A stretch of 64,000 nt of DNA, taken from Corynebacterium durum. Lineage in GTDB: Bacteria; Actinomycetota; Actinomycetes; Mycobacteriales; Mycobacteriaceae. The notes under the pieces were generated by a model. It searched no databases and was not told the DNA's origin. It saw nothing but the letters and a program-made list of their open reading frames with translations. Shown piece by piece: positions 20,998 to 30,432 of the stretch. The DNA lies in NCBI RefSeq assembly GCF_030408675.1, contig NZ_CP047200.1:1-64000 (forward strand), in the 5' to 3' direction. A program made the position numbers and the translations under genes. Position 1 is the first letter of the stretch; the number at the start of each line of letters is the position of its first letter.

Positions 20998-21525
20998 CTA
21001 CTTTTCGTCGTTATCCTCAGGCGTCTGGGTGGTGTAGACCAGCCGTGATTCGACGTAGTCGTCGCGGGAGTGTTCTTCCACGCGGGGCGGCTCGGTGCCG
21101 GGTTCTTCCGCGGTGCTGCGTGCCCACCAGTAGTAGATACCGCCTGCGATCCCCGCGAAGAGGGTGCCAAACAAGGCGAACTTGCCTAGTTTGCCGACTT
21201 TGCGGCAGCACTTTTTCTTTCCTGCTTTTTTGGCTGCGCGCTTTTCCAGTTTCGCGGCTTTGCGGCGGGCTGCACGGGACAGTTTTTTGCCGGTGGCACT
21301 GGTTTCTTTGACGAGTTCTTGGCGGCGATTGTTCAGTTCTTCACCGATGTCACCTGCGATTTCGCGGACGTTGGCGCGGAGGGAGTGGTAGGTGTTCGCG
21401 GCGTCGTTAAGCACCTCGGAGGTGGCATCGTAGGCTTCAGCGGTTTTGCGGTTGCGATAGTCTTTGAAGGTGCGGTAGGCGGTTTTCCCGGTTTTGTAGG
21501 CGAGACGCACTGTTTGTGGAGTCAT
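20998..21525 (-). CDS. Basic single-pass membrane protein, function unknown
   Basis: A 175-residue protein. Residues 1–85 are charged and helical, probably coiled coil. Residues about 78–112 form a strongly basic Lys/Arg/Ala block with a CC pair. A membrane helix lies at about 115–135 (KFALFGTLFAGIAGGIYYWW), and the tail is acidic. ATG 21525 has AAAGGA upstream; the frame stays open to 22155 only as antisense of ppiA. Divergent from ppiA, a corynebacterial arrangement. No family function is known to me. Confidence 0.75.
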   Translation of the reverse strand: MTPQTVRLAYKTGKTAYRTFKDYRNRKTAEAYDATSEVLNDAANTYHSLRANVREIAGDIGEELNNRRQELVKETSATGKKLSRAARRKAAKLEKRAAKKAGKKKCCRKVGKLGKFALFGTLFAGIAGGIYYWWARSTAEEPGTEPPRVEEHSRDDYVESRLVYTTQTPEDNDEK

Positions 21526-21603
21526 CCGTTGTCCTTTCGGTGGGTTTTCATCCAGGGTAGCGATATTTCCTTGCGGGTGACAGCAGGAGGGGTGTTCATT
21601 ACG

Positions 21604-22143
21604 ATGGTGTGCATGACAAAGAAAACCGCTACGGCGATTATGCACACCAATCGTGGTGATATTGCCATTGAGCTTTTTGGAAACCATGCCCCTGTGACTG
21701 TTGAGAATTTTGTTGGGTTGGCTCAGGGCTCGAAGGAGTACCAGGCCCCGAATGCCGCTGGCAATGCTGAGGGTCCATTCTATGACGGGTCGATCTTCCA
21801 CCGTGTCATTGATGGCTTCATGATCCAGGGCGGCGACCCCACCGGCACCGGTCGCGGTGGCCCCGGCTACCAGTTCGCCGACGAGTTCCACCCCGAGCTG
21901 AGCTTTGACCGTCCGTACCTGTTGGCCATGGCGAATGCTGGCCCCGGCACCAACGGTTCGCAGTTCTTCATCACTGTGAATGCGGACGCAACTCGTCACC
22001 TGACCAACCATCACACCATTTTCGGTGAGGTCACTGACCCAGAGTCCCAGAAAGTTGTGGACGCCATCGCCACAACCCCCACCGCTCCCGGTGACCGCCC
22101 GGTAGAGCCTGTGGTGATTGAAAGCATCGAAATCACTGAATAA
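21604..22143 (+). CDS. ppiA: Peptidyl-prolyl cis-trans isomerase (cyclophilin)
   Basis: A 179-residue cytosolic cyclophilin that catalyses proline isomerisation in proteins. Family motifs are present: FHRVIDGFMIQGGDPTGTGRGGPGY, MANAGPGTNGSQFFIT and LTNHHTIFGEV. No signal peptide. ATG 21604 sits about 13 bases after AGGAGG; ATG 21613 (TKKTATAIMHTNRGD) is an alternative. The position upstream of the rhomboid gene is the usual one. Confidence 0.93.
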   Translation: MVCMTKKTATAIMHTNRGDIAIELFGNHAPVTVENFVGLAQGSKEYQAPNAAGNAEGPFYDGSIFHRVIDGFMIQGGDPTGTGRGGPGYQFADEFHPELSFDRPYLLAMANAGPGTNGSQFFITVNADATRHLTNHHTIFGEVTDPESQKVVDAIATTPTAPGDRPVEPVVIESIEITE

Positions 22144-22160
22144 AGCTTTCCGCACTTGTT

Positions 22161-22231
22161 GCGGCCCTGCTCGTTTATTGCTTATCGACGCTCGCTCGTT
22201 GTCAGCAATCCACAGCAGGGCCGCTGTTTTT
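22161..22231 (+). terminator. Possible terminator after ppiA, large loop
   Basis: GCGGCCCTGCT (22161–22171) pairs perfectly with AGCAGGGCCGC (22214–22224), followed by TGTTTTT. The 42-base loop is unusually long for an intrinsic terminator, so attenuation or another folded element is possible. Confidence 0.5.
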
Positions 22232-22254
22232 ATGCGTACCTAAAGGAGGAGATA

Positions 22255-22977
22255 GTGCGCGAAGTCAAAAGGGTGCTTCGCCGGTTGTTTAGGCAAGCAC
22301 CCGCAACCTTTACCCTATGCGCCGCCAACGTGGTGGTGTACCTGCTGACGGCAGTGCAATCCCTGTCGTTTCTACACAATCTTGATGAAAGCTCGCTCGC
22401 CCAGCATTGGGTGCTGTACCTGCCGGACATGGTGGACAGCATCGTCGGGCCGTTGCGTGCAGTGGGGGCGACATTCCTTCATGATGGACCAGCTCATCTG
22501 TTGTTTAACATCGTGATGATCTACCTGCTGGGCAGGGAAGTGGAAAAGAAAATAGGCCACGCGCTATTTTCCACAGTCTATTTTGCTGGGGGTGTGTCCG
22601 GTTCGGCGCTATCGGTGTGGTTGGATCCGCAGCATGCGGTAGTGGGGGCGTCGGGAAGCGCCTATGCGCTGATGGCGGTGTTCGCTGGGCTGGCAGCGAA
22701 ACGGCGGGGGAGTACCGACCTTCGGGGAGCCATTACATTGATCCTGGTCAATCTAGGTTTCAGCGTGCTCAGCCCGGGAGTCTCGCTGGCCGGGCACGCT
22801 GGTGGATTGACAGCGGGGATTGTGATGGCGGTGGTGCTCACCATTGCCAGAACCATGCTCATGCGCTGGGGTGGTGTGCTGGCCGTGTTTGGGTCGGTAG
22901 TGGGGGCGTTGATGACACGCGTTATTGAGTTCGCGGATCAGTTTTCCACAGGGGGCCTGTGGAATTCACTGCACTAA
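22255..22977 (+). CDS. Rhomboid-family intramembrane serine protease
   Basis: A 240-residue membrane protein with about six helices. It has the rhomboid serine in GASG (S133) and the catalytic histidine in AGHAGG (H181), plus the HLLFNIVMIYLLG helix. It should cleave membrane-anchored substrates; none is identified. GTG 22255 is chosen for its strong AAAGGAGGA site. It follows ppiA as in other Actinobacteria. Confidence 0.92.
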   Translation: MREVKRVLRRLFRQAPATFTLCAANVVVYLLTAVQSLSFLHNLDESSLAQHWVLYLPDMVDSIVGPLRAVGATFLHDGPAHLLFNIVMIYLLGREVEKKIGHALFSTVYFAGGVSGSALSVWLDPQHAVVGASGSAYALMAVFAGLAAKRRGSTDLRGAITLILVNLGFSVLSPGVSLAGHAGGLTAGIVMAVVLTIARTMLMRWGGVLAVFGSVVGALMTRVIEFADQFSTGGLWNSLH

Positions 22978-23021
22978 ATCCACTGGCCTGTGAGTAGTTA
23001 CGGATCAGTTGTCCACCGCCC

Positions 23022-23050
23022 GTGGGGATATTTTGTTGATATATCCCCAC
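23022..23050 (+). terminator. Hairpin after the rhomboid gene
   Basis: GTGGGGATAT (23022–23031) pairs with ATATCCCCAC (23041–23050) across a 9-base T-rich loop. There is no T-run after it, so it may instead belong to the DnaA-box cluster that starts eight bases later. Confidence 0.45.
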
Positions 23051-23057
23051 CGGTAGG

Positions 23058-23365
23058 TTATCCACAGTAGTTATCCACATTGTGGACAATAGCAGGAGTG
23101 GTGCATACCAGCGGGCTATCTAAAACCCTGATGAAATAAGGGTTGTACGTGCAAAAACCGCTGGTTACTCGAACGTGTGACCGCGCAGCGAGACTAGTGC
23201 ACAGGTTTATCCACAGGCTGTGGAAACGGTGTGAAAAGAGTATCCTGGGCAAAAATTCACATGTTCTTTCACAGCCTGTGGATAACTTTCCCCACACACG
23301 GTGAATTGTGGGTAATCCAGTTATCCACAAATTACCTGTGTGTAACTCGCTCAGCCTGTGGATAA
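23058..23365. other. Second DnaA-box cluster outside oriC
   Basis: Six perfect TTATCCACA boxes lie in 308 bp: plus strand at 23058–23066, 23071–23079, 23207–23215 and 23321–23329; minus strand at 23277–23285 and 23357–23365. Near-matches are at 23081–23089 and 23307–23315. This is denser than the oriC at 1558–2200. There is no gene in 22978–23595. It could titrate or reactivate DnaA (datA/DARS-like), control a neighbour, or be part of an extended origin. Confidence 0.75.
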
Positions 23366-23547
23366 CTTTTGCGCTGAGCTCCTGGTATGCGCCCCGTCGC
23401 AGACCCTGATGCTTGCCTCTGTGGAGTGCCCTGTAGCACCCGTTATGAATTGCGTACTAGCATACGCATGTTTACTGCACCGGGTGGTAGCGACACGCCG
23501 ACAATAGAAGCTTTTCTTACTAGATGTGCCTATGTCTAGGCACGAAA

Positions 23548-23578
23548 AAGCACCCCGTCCAGTGGTGGCGGGGTGCTT
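23548..23578 (-). terminator. Terminator of crgA
   Basis: On the minus strand AAGCACCCCG pairs with CGGGGTGCTT around an 11-base loop, followed by TTTTTCG. It lies 18 bp after the crgA stop. Confidence 0.8.
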
Positions 23579-23595
23579 CAAAAAATATGTGTGGC

Positions 23596-23862
23596 TTAAC
23601 GCCATCCCATGGTCATCAGCAGACCAATGATCAGAAGCGTGAAACCAATGAGGTAGTTCCATGCGCCCAGCTGCAGCATGAAGTCGATATCCGGGCCAGC
23701 AAGATAGTTGACCACCAACCACAGGAGGCCAACAATCATGAAGGCAAACATGATGATCTTGTACCACATGGGTGTGCCCGAGGTGTTGATCTTCACCGGG
23801 GTCCGGCTGGCAGACGTCACAGGGGCCGGGGAGGAACTCTTAGTGACCTTTGACTTTGGCAT
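23596..23862 (-). CDS. crgA: Cell division protein CrgA
   Basis: An 88-residue protein with a basic N-terminus ([11 protein letters not shown]) and two membrane helices (about 33–53 and 68–86), matching the CrgA/YtpI-like family. CrgA coordinates septal peptidoglycan synthesis through FtsZ and PBPs in Actinobacteria. ATG 23862 gives the family-type MPKSK start; an upstream ATG adds unrelated residues. It lies directly after pknB on the same strand, with 135 bp between. Confidence 0.9.
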   Translation of the reverse strand: MPKSKVTKSSSPAPVTSASRTPVKINTSGTPMWYKIIMFAFMIVGLLWLVVNYLAGPDIDFMLQLGAWNYLIGFTLLIIGLLMTMGWR

Positions 23863-23997
23863 GGGGTAAAACTCCAGAAATTGATTGGTTGCAGCCACGG
23901 CGCGGCCAAGGGCTCACTGCGAGGCGCAATTTATATGCTCACAATGTACCATTATGCCGCGCCGGGGTGGCAACGTTGTTGGCATGTACTGGGACTA

Positions 23998-26127
23998 TTA
24001 AGGCTGCACTGCCAAGAGATCGAACACAAACACGCCGACCGTGACGGTTCCGTCCTTGCGAACAAGGGCACCACCGTTGGGAGACTGGTTGGCGATCTTG
24101 CCTTGGTCAAGCAACGCTCCCGTGCGGACCTGCTGTTGGTGCAGGGAGTTGTTGGATCCCTGCCAACCTGCGGCACGGAGAGCATCAAGAGCCTGTGACA
24201 CGTTTAGCCCGATCAGCGACGGTGCCTTGATCATCTGACCGTTGGACACGCGGACGGTGACAGTGGAGCCTTTGTCCACGCTGGTGCCTTCACCGTCTAT
24301 ACCCACGACGGTGCCTTCCGGCTGGTCAGAGTCAACATTAGCCACCCGAGGATTGAGGCCGATAGAGGTGATGTTGTCTTGCGCTTGCTCCCACTTCATG
24401 CCAGTGATGGTGGGCACACGCACCTGGGCCTTACCAGTGGACACGGTGATCACCACCTTGGTGCCCTTACTCACCTGGGAACCGGCCGACGGGTTCTGTG
24501 AGACCACAGCACCATCATCAACAGTGTCCGATTCTTCTTCCTTGACCACAGGATCAAGCTCCAAACCAGACTCTTCCAGCAGGCGCGATGCCTCCTCCGT
24601 GGTCTTGCCGGTAAGATCTGGCACCTCAGTGACTTCCTTACCAGAGGAAATAAACAGCGTGACCGTGGCACTGGATTGTACAGACGACCCAGCGGCGGGA
24701 TTGGTTTTAATAGCCACGCCGCGTTCCACATCCGGGTTGGTTTGCTGCACAACTTCCACGTGATAGCCAAGCTTCTCCAACTTGGCTTTGGCCTCATCTT
24801 CCTTCTGGCCACTCACATCAGGGACCTTCTCAGTTTTGGAACTGAGGCCAAGGCCCTGGCCAATGTAATCCCAGGCGAAATATCCACCAACGCACAGTGC
24901 AAGCACCGTGAACAGTGCGATGATCCAGGTCGCGGCGGAACGCTTCTTTGGCTCGTCTTCTTCGTAACCGTCGTCATTGCCGTCGTTGTAGTCGGTGCTA
25001 TAGCCATTCTCATAGCCATTGTTGTACGTCCCACCGGAGTAATCCACTGGGGATGATGCACCCGTGGGTTGTATCGGAGGGACCACCTCGGTCGCTGGGT
25101 ATGCCTGCTCTGACGATGGGACTCCGGCACCTGCTACAGGAACAATCTGCGTCGCAGCAGTGTCCGCAGCACCACCTAACGCCGCAGCGCCGGCAGCTCC
25201 AGCGGCACCGGCTGCAGCACCAGCCCCACGTCGTGGGGCATCCGTCGTGGTCAAGTGCGAACGCGCCGCCTGCGACACAGCGTTGCGGCTGACTCGCTTC
25301 AAGTCTTCCGCAAATTCCGCCGCAGACTGGTAGCGATCCGCAGGGTGTTTGGCCATGGCTGTCAGTGCCACGGCGTCGATATTCAACGCGGCAGTGGGCG
25401 ACAAATCAGCGATGAAATCCGACGGCGGGTTCGGATCCTCCTGAACATGCTGGTAGGCGATGGCAAAGGGGGATTCGCCTTCGAAAGGTGGGCGTGCGGT
25501 GATCATCTCGTAGAAGACGCAGCCGATGGAGTACACGTCGGAACGGGCGTCAGCCATCTTCCCGCGAGCCTGCTCCGGCGACAAATACTGCGCGGTACCA
25601 ATCACTGCTGACGTTTGCGTCATCGCTGAATGCGAATCATCCAGCGCACGTGCAATACCAAAGTCCATCACCTTCACCGCGCCGGTGTTGGTGATCATGA
25701 TGTTCGCCGGCTTAATATCACGGTGAATAATCCCAGCATCATGCGACGCCTGCAGCGCCTCACAGGCGGTGACCAGGATCCTTGCTGCATCCGCAGGGCT
25801 GAATGCGCCTTCCTCGCGCACAATGTCACGCAACGTGCGGCCATGCACCAGTTCCATGACAATAAATGGCACCGCAGTGCCACTAATATCAATCTCTCCG
25901 GTGTCGTACACCTGCACAATCGCCGAGTGATTCAACCGACCCGAATTTTGGGCTTCGCGTCGGAAACGTTCCTTGAACTTTACATCCCGAGCTAGCTCAG
26001 GGCGCAGCATTTTTACAGCTACGCTTCGGCCCAGCAGCGTGTCATTGGCCTCATAGACATCAGACATGCCACCGGTACCAATGATTGCGCCAAGCTCATA
26101 GCGGTCTGAAAGTATCATGGCCGTCAC
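23998..26127 (-). CDS. pknB: Serine/threonine protein kinase PknB with PASTA domains
   Basis: A membrane kinase of 709 residues sensing muropeptides or lipid II and controlling growth and division. The kinase domain is at 9–~275, with the glycine loop GTGGMSDVYE, lysine K39, HRDIKPANIM (D137) and DFG (D155), and the activation loop SAMTQTSAVIGTAQYLSPE. A Gly/Ala-rich juxtamembrane stretch, one membrane helix near 395–420 and four extracellular PASTA repeats (~425–700) follow. GTG 26127 overlaps the pknA stop (GTGA); ATG 26118 is an equally good start. Last gene of the fhaA–pknB operon. Confidence 0.96.
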   Translation of the reverse strand: MTAMILSDRYELGAIIGTGGMSDVYEANDTLLGRSVAVKMLRPELARDVKFKERFRREAQNSGRLNHSAIVQVYDTGEIDISGTAVPFIVMELVHGRTLRDIVREEGAFSPADAARILVTACEALQASHDAGIIHRDIKPANIMITNTGAVKVMDFGIARALDDSHSAMTQTSAVIGTAQYLSPEQARGKMADARSDVYSIGCVFYEMITARPPFEGESPFAIAYQHVQEDPNPPSDFIADLSPTAALNIDAVALTAMAKHPADRYQSAAEFAEDLKRVSRNAVSQAARSHLTTTDAPRRGAGAAAGAAGAAGAAALGGAADTAATQIVPVAGAGVPSSEQAYPATEVVPPIQPTGASSPVDYSGGTYNNGYENGYSTDYNDGNDDGYEEDEPKKRSAATWIIALFTVLALCVGGYFAWDYIGQGLGLSSKTEKVPDVSGQKEDEAKAKLEKLGYHVEVVQQTNPDVERGVAIKTNPAAGSSVQSSATVTLFISSGKEVTEVPDLTGKTTEEASRLLEESGLELDPVVKEEESDTVDDGAVVSQNPSAGSQVSKGTKVVITVSTGKAQVRVPTITGMKWEQAQDNITSIGLNPRVANVDSDQPEGTVVGIDGEGTSVDKGSTVTVRVSNGQMIKAPSLIGLNVSQALDALRAAGWQGSNNSLHQQQVRTGALLDQGKIANQSPNGGALVRKDGTVTVGVFVFDLLAVQP

Positions 26128-27605
26128 TGAGATGCTCCATTTTGCTCACTAGTCGGTTGTTCAACGCTGGGCACCGATGCAGCGGAGGACGGTTCTTGAT
26201 AATACTGCGAAGGATAAGTGTCCTCGTCGCGTCGCCGCCGTTGCTCCGAATTGCTGTTTTGCTCCGACATAAACTCCGAGGGCGCAGCATTCTGCGTTTC
26301 CGGTGCTCCTCTTGAAGGCTGAACAGGCTCCAAGGACGTGCCGCCTGTTGGGGCTTGTGATACAGGCTCGTCATTCCCACCCGTTGGGTTAACCGTTGTG
26401 GTCACCCACTCCGTCACCAACGGTGTACTGCTTGTCGACGTCTCGTTTGCCGAACCGCCACTCAAGATTCCAGAATTGTACAGCATCCAAATAAGTAATG
26501 CTGAAACAACAATGAGCACGATAACCACAAGCGCAATGACACCGCCGTTGCTACGCCCAGACTTGGACGATGCCCCCTGATCCTGCGGGCGTCGAGTCTG
26601 CGGCGGCCGCGCGGAATGGGCCGTCTGCTGCGGAACATGCCGCTGCACATTCACCGCTTCACCCAGCTTTGTTGCTGGCAGCGACGCTGGTGGTGGGCTA
26701 TGGACGGCGGTTGCAGCCGCAGCGAAACGCGGCTGCGGGGGACGCTGCCCCAACCGAACAGCCGACACCGCCCGCTCCAGCTCCTGACCATCGGAGAACC
26801 GGCGCTGCGGATCCTTACGCAATGCAATACCAATAAGCTCACGCGCCGGGCCGGTCACTGTTTGCGGCAGCTGCGGCGGGGCTTGGTTGATGTGGGCAAT
26901 GGCCACTGACACCGAGGAATCCCCGTTGAAAGGACGCCTGCCCGCCAGCATCTCGTAACCCACAACACCCAGCGAATACACGTCAGATGCCGGACTGACT
27001 TTCTGGCCTTGAGCCTGCTCAGGGGACACATACTGTGCGGTGCCCACCACCATGCCAGTCCGGGTCAGTGGCACGGCTGCGGCGGCCTTGGCGATGCCAA
27101 AGTCGGTGATTTTCACGTGCCCAGAATCTGTGATCAAAATGTTGCCGGGTTTAATGTCGCGGTGGACCATGCCCAGGGAGTGGATCACGGACAGGCCGTG
27201 GGCCACCTGCTCGAAAATATCGAGGGCGTCCTCCTCGGGGACAACGCCGTCACGTACCAGACGGTCCGCCAGGGATTCTCCAGGGACGTACTCCATGACG
27301 ATGAAACAGAAGGTGTGGTCAGCGGCGTCGGTAATCTCGCGGTAATCGTAGGTTTGCACCACATTATCGGAGTCGATTTTCTCCGCAGCCATGGCCTCGT
27401 TGCGGAAGCGGCTCAGAAACTCGCTGTTGTCGGAAAACTCGGGGCGCAGAACCTTGATTGCGACCTCGCGGTTGCCGTTGTTGACGTCGTCTGCCAGCCA
27501 CACTGTAGACATGCCACCGTGCCCAATGATCCACTTCAGGGTGTAGTCGGGGCCGATGAGTTGCTGGAGGCGCTCAATCCCGGTTGTATCGTTGTTATCA
27601 CTCAT
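26124..27605 (-). CDS. pknA: Serine/threonine protein kinase PknA
   Basis: A 493-residue kinase. The kinase domain is at ~20–285 with GHGGMSTVWLAD, K51, HRDIKPGNI (148–) and DFG (168–170). A Pro/Gln-rich linker and one membrane helix (~358–382) precede a Ser/Thr/Gln-rich extracellular tail without PASTA repeats. PknA phosphorylates division proteins and the FHA partners. The 20-bp gap from pbpA and 4-bp overlap with pknB indicate one transcript. Confidence 0.95.
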   Translation of the reverse strand: MSDNNDTTGIERLQQLIGPDYTLKWIIGHGGMSTVWLADDVNNGNREVAIKVLRPEFSDNSEFLSRFRNEAMAAEKIDSDNVVQTYDYREITDAADHTFCFIVMEYVPGESLADRLVRDGVVPEEDALDIFEQVAHGLSVIHSLGMVHRDIKPGNILITDSGHVKITDFGIAKAAAAVPLTRTGMVVGTAQYVSPEQAQGQKVSPASDVYSLGVVGYEMLAGRRPFNGDSSVSVAIAHINQAPPQLPQTVTGPARELIGIALRKDPQRRFSDGQELERAVSAVRLGQRPPQPRFAAAATAVHSPPPASLPATKLGEAVNVQRHVPQQTAHSARPPQTRRPQDQGASSKSGRSNGGVIALVVIVLIVVSALLIWMLYNSGILSGGSANETSTSSTPLVTEWVTTTVNPTGGNDEPVSQAPTGGTSLEPVQPSRGAPETQNAAPSEFMSEQNSNSEQRRRRDEDTYPSQYYQEPSSAASVPSVEQPTSEQNGASQ

Positions 27606-27625
27606 GTGCTTTGACCTTTCCGGGA

Positions 27626-29077
27626 CTACCGTGCGCTACGTAACGCGGCGTCGATAACCGCACGACCAATTGGGGCGGCAACGGAACCGCCAGTTGCTTG
27701 CTGGCCCCGATCACCACCATTTTTCACCACTACGGCGACAGCGACATCCGCATCCTGGCTTGGCCCGAATGCAATGTACCACGCGTGGGGGTTGGAATTG
27801 CGGGAATCCTCGCCGTGCTCGGCGGTACCCGTCTTGGAGGCAATATCTGAACCCGAGTAACCGGCGGTGTTTCGCTCGGAAGATTTCATGAGTTCCGTGA
27901 TCTGTGATGCCACCTCAGGGGAGACAGCCTGGTTCAGTTCCTTTGGACCAATGGTTTTAATCGGCTTGAGGTCCTGACCCACAACCTTGGACACAATATG
28001 GGGGTTCATGCGCTTTCCACCGTTAGCCACTGTGGCTGCAATGACAGCATTTTGCAGCACAGAAAGGGAGACATCGCGCTGACCAATCGACGACTGCCCC
28101 AGGGCAGCATCATCTGTGATCTCGCCAACCGTTCCAGCGACCATAGGAACACCCAAGTCGTAGCTTTCACCAACACCAAAAGCCTCAGCTGTCTTGTTAA
28201 ATTCCGACGTACCCACGCCGATGCCCATCTCCACAAATGCCGTATTACAGGACTTTGTGAAGGCGACCGTCAACGATGTAGTAGCACCTGGCGCGCAGGC
28301 CATGCCACCATAGTTTTCCAAAGTAGCAGTTGTGCCAGGAAGCGTCACTTCAGGCCTGGCATTCAACTGCGAATCCGGGGAATAGCCGTTAGCCAAACCC
28401 GCAGCGGTGGTGATCACCTTGAAGGTCGACCCGGGCGGCAGGGTTTCCTGCGTCGCGTGGTTCAGCAGCGGCGAATCCGAATCGCTGGTCAGTTCAGCCC
28501 ACGAATTTTCCGCCGTCTCTGGGTTCACAATGGAACTGGGGTCAAAACTCGGTGTCGAAGCCATGGCCAGAACCTCGCCAGTCTTTGGTCGGATAGCCAC
28601 CACGGCACCCGCGTAACCCTTAGAACTCAGCTGCTGGTAGGCAACGTCCTGTACTTCTGGTACCAGCGTGAGTTCCACATTGGCACCCTTCTTTTCTCGG
28701 CCCAGAATCACGTCTTTCCACTGCGCCGCGAACAACGACGGATCGTCGCCGTTCAGGATGCCGTTGTAGCTCGACTCAATGCCTGATGCGCCATAAATAT
28801 CCGACAGGTAGCCCTCCACGGGGCCGTACTGAACCGGATTGGTCACATATTCACGCTGGTAAAAACCATCCGCACCCTGTACCGAGTGTGCCAAGGTCAG
28901 CCCGCCCGTGGAAATCTGTCCACGCGGAATGGATTTCATCTCAAAAAACTGACGCTTATTCAAGCCGTTTTGGGCATACCGTTCCTCGCTGAATACCTGG
29001 ATCCTGGTCAGGTTCACCATCAAGATCACTGTGAGTAGCAAGGCAAAAATAGCAGCAAAACGAATAGAACGGTTCAT
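27626..29077 (-). CDS. pbpA: Penicillin-binding protein 2 (transpeptidase) PbpA
   Basis: A class B PBP of 483 residues: one N-terminal membrane helix (~5–25), a dimerisation domain, and a transpeptidase domain with STFK at about 217 (PPGSTFKVITTAAG), the SCN motif in TKSCNTAFVEMG and KTG at about 415 (ASKTGTAEHG). It crosslinks peptidoglycan as partner of the RodA protein encoded immediately upstream. Three bases separate the two genes. Confidence 0.95.
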   Translation of the reverse strand: MNRSIRFAAIFALLLTVILMVNLTRIQVFSEERYAQNGLNKRQFFEMKSIPRGQISTGGLTLAHSVQGADGFYQREYVTNPVQYGPVEGYLSDIYGASGIESSYNGILNGDDPSLFAAQWKDVILGREKKGANVELTLVPEVQDVAYQQLSSKGYAGAVVAIRPKTGEVLAMASTPSFDPSSIVNPETAENSWAELTSDSDSPLLNHATQETLPPGSTFKVITTAAGLANGYSPDSQLNARPEVTLPGTTATLENYGGMACAPGATTSLTVAFTKSCNTAFVEMGIGVGTSEFNKTAEAFGVGESYDLGVPMVAGTVGEITDDAALGQSSIGQRDVSLSVLQNAVIAATVANGGKRMNPHIVSKVVGQDLKPIKTIGPKELNQAVSPEVASQITELMKSSERNTAGYSGSDIASKTGTAEHGEDSRNSNPHAWYIAFGPSQDADVAVAVVVKNGGDRGQQATGGSVAAPIGRAVIDAALRSAR

Positions 29078-29079
29078 GG

Positions 29080-30432
29080 TTAACGCACCGCCCCTTCCTC
29101 GACAGGTTCGCTATTCGACGCCTCAACCGCTGGGGCAATCATCGACTGCTGGGCCGTATCCGAAATGCGCAGAATAAGAGCCAGCAGAATGTAGTTGGCC
29201 ATCAGCGATGATCCGCCCTGAGACATAAACGGTGTGGTCAGGCCCGTCATCGGCATCAACGCCGAAATGCCCGCAACCACCACGAACACCTGAATAGCCA
29301 ACGTCAACGACAACCCAGAGGCCACCAGTTTGCCGTAGGAGTCGCGAGTGAGCAACGCTGTGCGGAAACCGCGGGAGACAAAAATGGCAAACAGCACCAA
29401 AACTCCGGCAAGACCCACCAGGCCAAGTTCCTCACCCAAAGCGGCAAGGATGAAATCCGATTCCGCAACTGGCACCTGCTGGGGATAGCCTTGGCCCAAA
29501 CCCGTACCAGTGATGCCACCAAACGACATGCCAAACAGCGCTTGCGACAACTGATACCCAGTGGTGTCGTAATGGCCGATCGGGTCCATGAAGTTATGGA
29601 CACGGGACTGAATCTTGTCTGAAATTTGGTACACGCCAAACCCACCAATGGCCACCAGCACAGTACCGATGATCAGCCACGATGAGCGGCCCGTGGCCAG
29701 GTACAACATGCCCAACACTGTGCTGAACAGCAGCAATGCGGGACCGAAGTCGTTTTCTCCGGCCATGATGAGCAGTGCCACTGCCCACACGCCCAAAATC
29801 GGAGCCAAATCGCGGAACCGCGGGAAGACCAAACCCAAAAAACGGGCGCCAGCTACCTGGAATAATGCGCGCTTATTCACTAGAAGCTGGGCGAAAAACA
29901 GCAGCAGGAGGATCTTGGAAAACTCACCAGGTTGCAGAGAAAACGGGCCGATGGAGATCCAAAGTTTCGCATCAGCATTGGTTCCGCTCGGCCACACCAT
30001 AGGTAGCGCAAGCAGCACCAAACCCACCAAACCCAGCAAAAAGGAATAGCGGGACAAGGTGCGGTAATCCCGCACCACCAGTAATACGACGATCATCAAC
30101 ACAATGGCCACCAACGCCCACATGACCTGCTTCGGTGCCATGCTGGTGCCACGCGCCACATCAAGGCGGTTAATCATGATCAGGCCTAGGCCATTGAGCA
30201 GGGCAGCGACGGGCAACATCAGCTGGTCCGCATAGGGGGCCAGGAAACACAGAGCCAGGTGCGCGATGCTGAACACGCCAAAGTAGCCGCCGATGACCCA
30301 CAGCACAGAGCTGGAAAGCTCGTTGCCTTGGGAAAGCTCCAGGTTAACGACAGTCACCGCCATGATGAGGGCACCTAAAAGCAGCAGACCGAATTCAACA
30401 CGACGCATTGATACGCGCTGCCACATGCTCAT
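29080..30432 (-). CDS. rodA: SEDS-family peptidoglycan glycosyltransferase RodA/FtsW
   Basis: A 450-residue polytopic membrane protein with about ten to twelve helices. SEDS features include the loop IGHYDTTGYQLSQALFGMSFGGITGTGLGQGYPQQVPVAESDFILAALGEELG and the C-terminal GLTTPFMSQGGSSLMANY. It polymerises lipid II with the PBP encoded next. The start codon follows the pstP stop directly (TAA then ATG). Confidence 0.95.
   Translation of the reverse strand: MSMWQRVSMRRVEFGLLLLGALIMAVTVVNLELSQGNELSSSVLWVIGGYFGVFSIAHLALCFLAPYADQLMLPVAALLNGLGLIMINRLDVARGTSMAPKQVMWALVAIVLMIVVLLVVRDYRTLSRYSFLLGLVGLVLLALPMVWPSGTNADAKLWISIGPFSLQPGEFSKILLLLFFAQLLVNKRALFQVAGARFLGLVFPRFRDLAPILGVWAVALLIMAGENDFGPALLLFSTVLGMLYLATGRSSWLIIGTVLVAIGGFGVYQISDKIQSRVHNFMDPIGHYDTTGYQLSQALFGMSFGGITGTGLGQGYPQQVPVAESDFILAALGEELGLVGLAGVLVLFAIFVSRGFRTALLTRDSYGKLVASGLSLTLAIQVFVVVAGISALMPMTGLTTPFMSQGGSSLMANYILLALILRISDTAQQSMIAPAVEASNSEPVEEGAVR

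Noticed and set aside
21526..22155. 210-codon extension of the minus-strand gene at 20998–21525
   Set aside because: It is entirely antisense to the clear ppiA gene; the ATG at 21525 has a good ribosome site.
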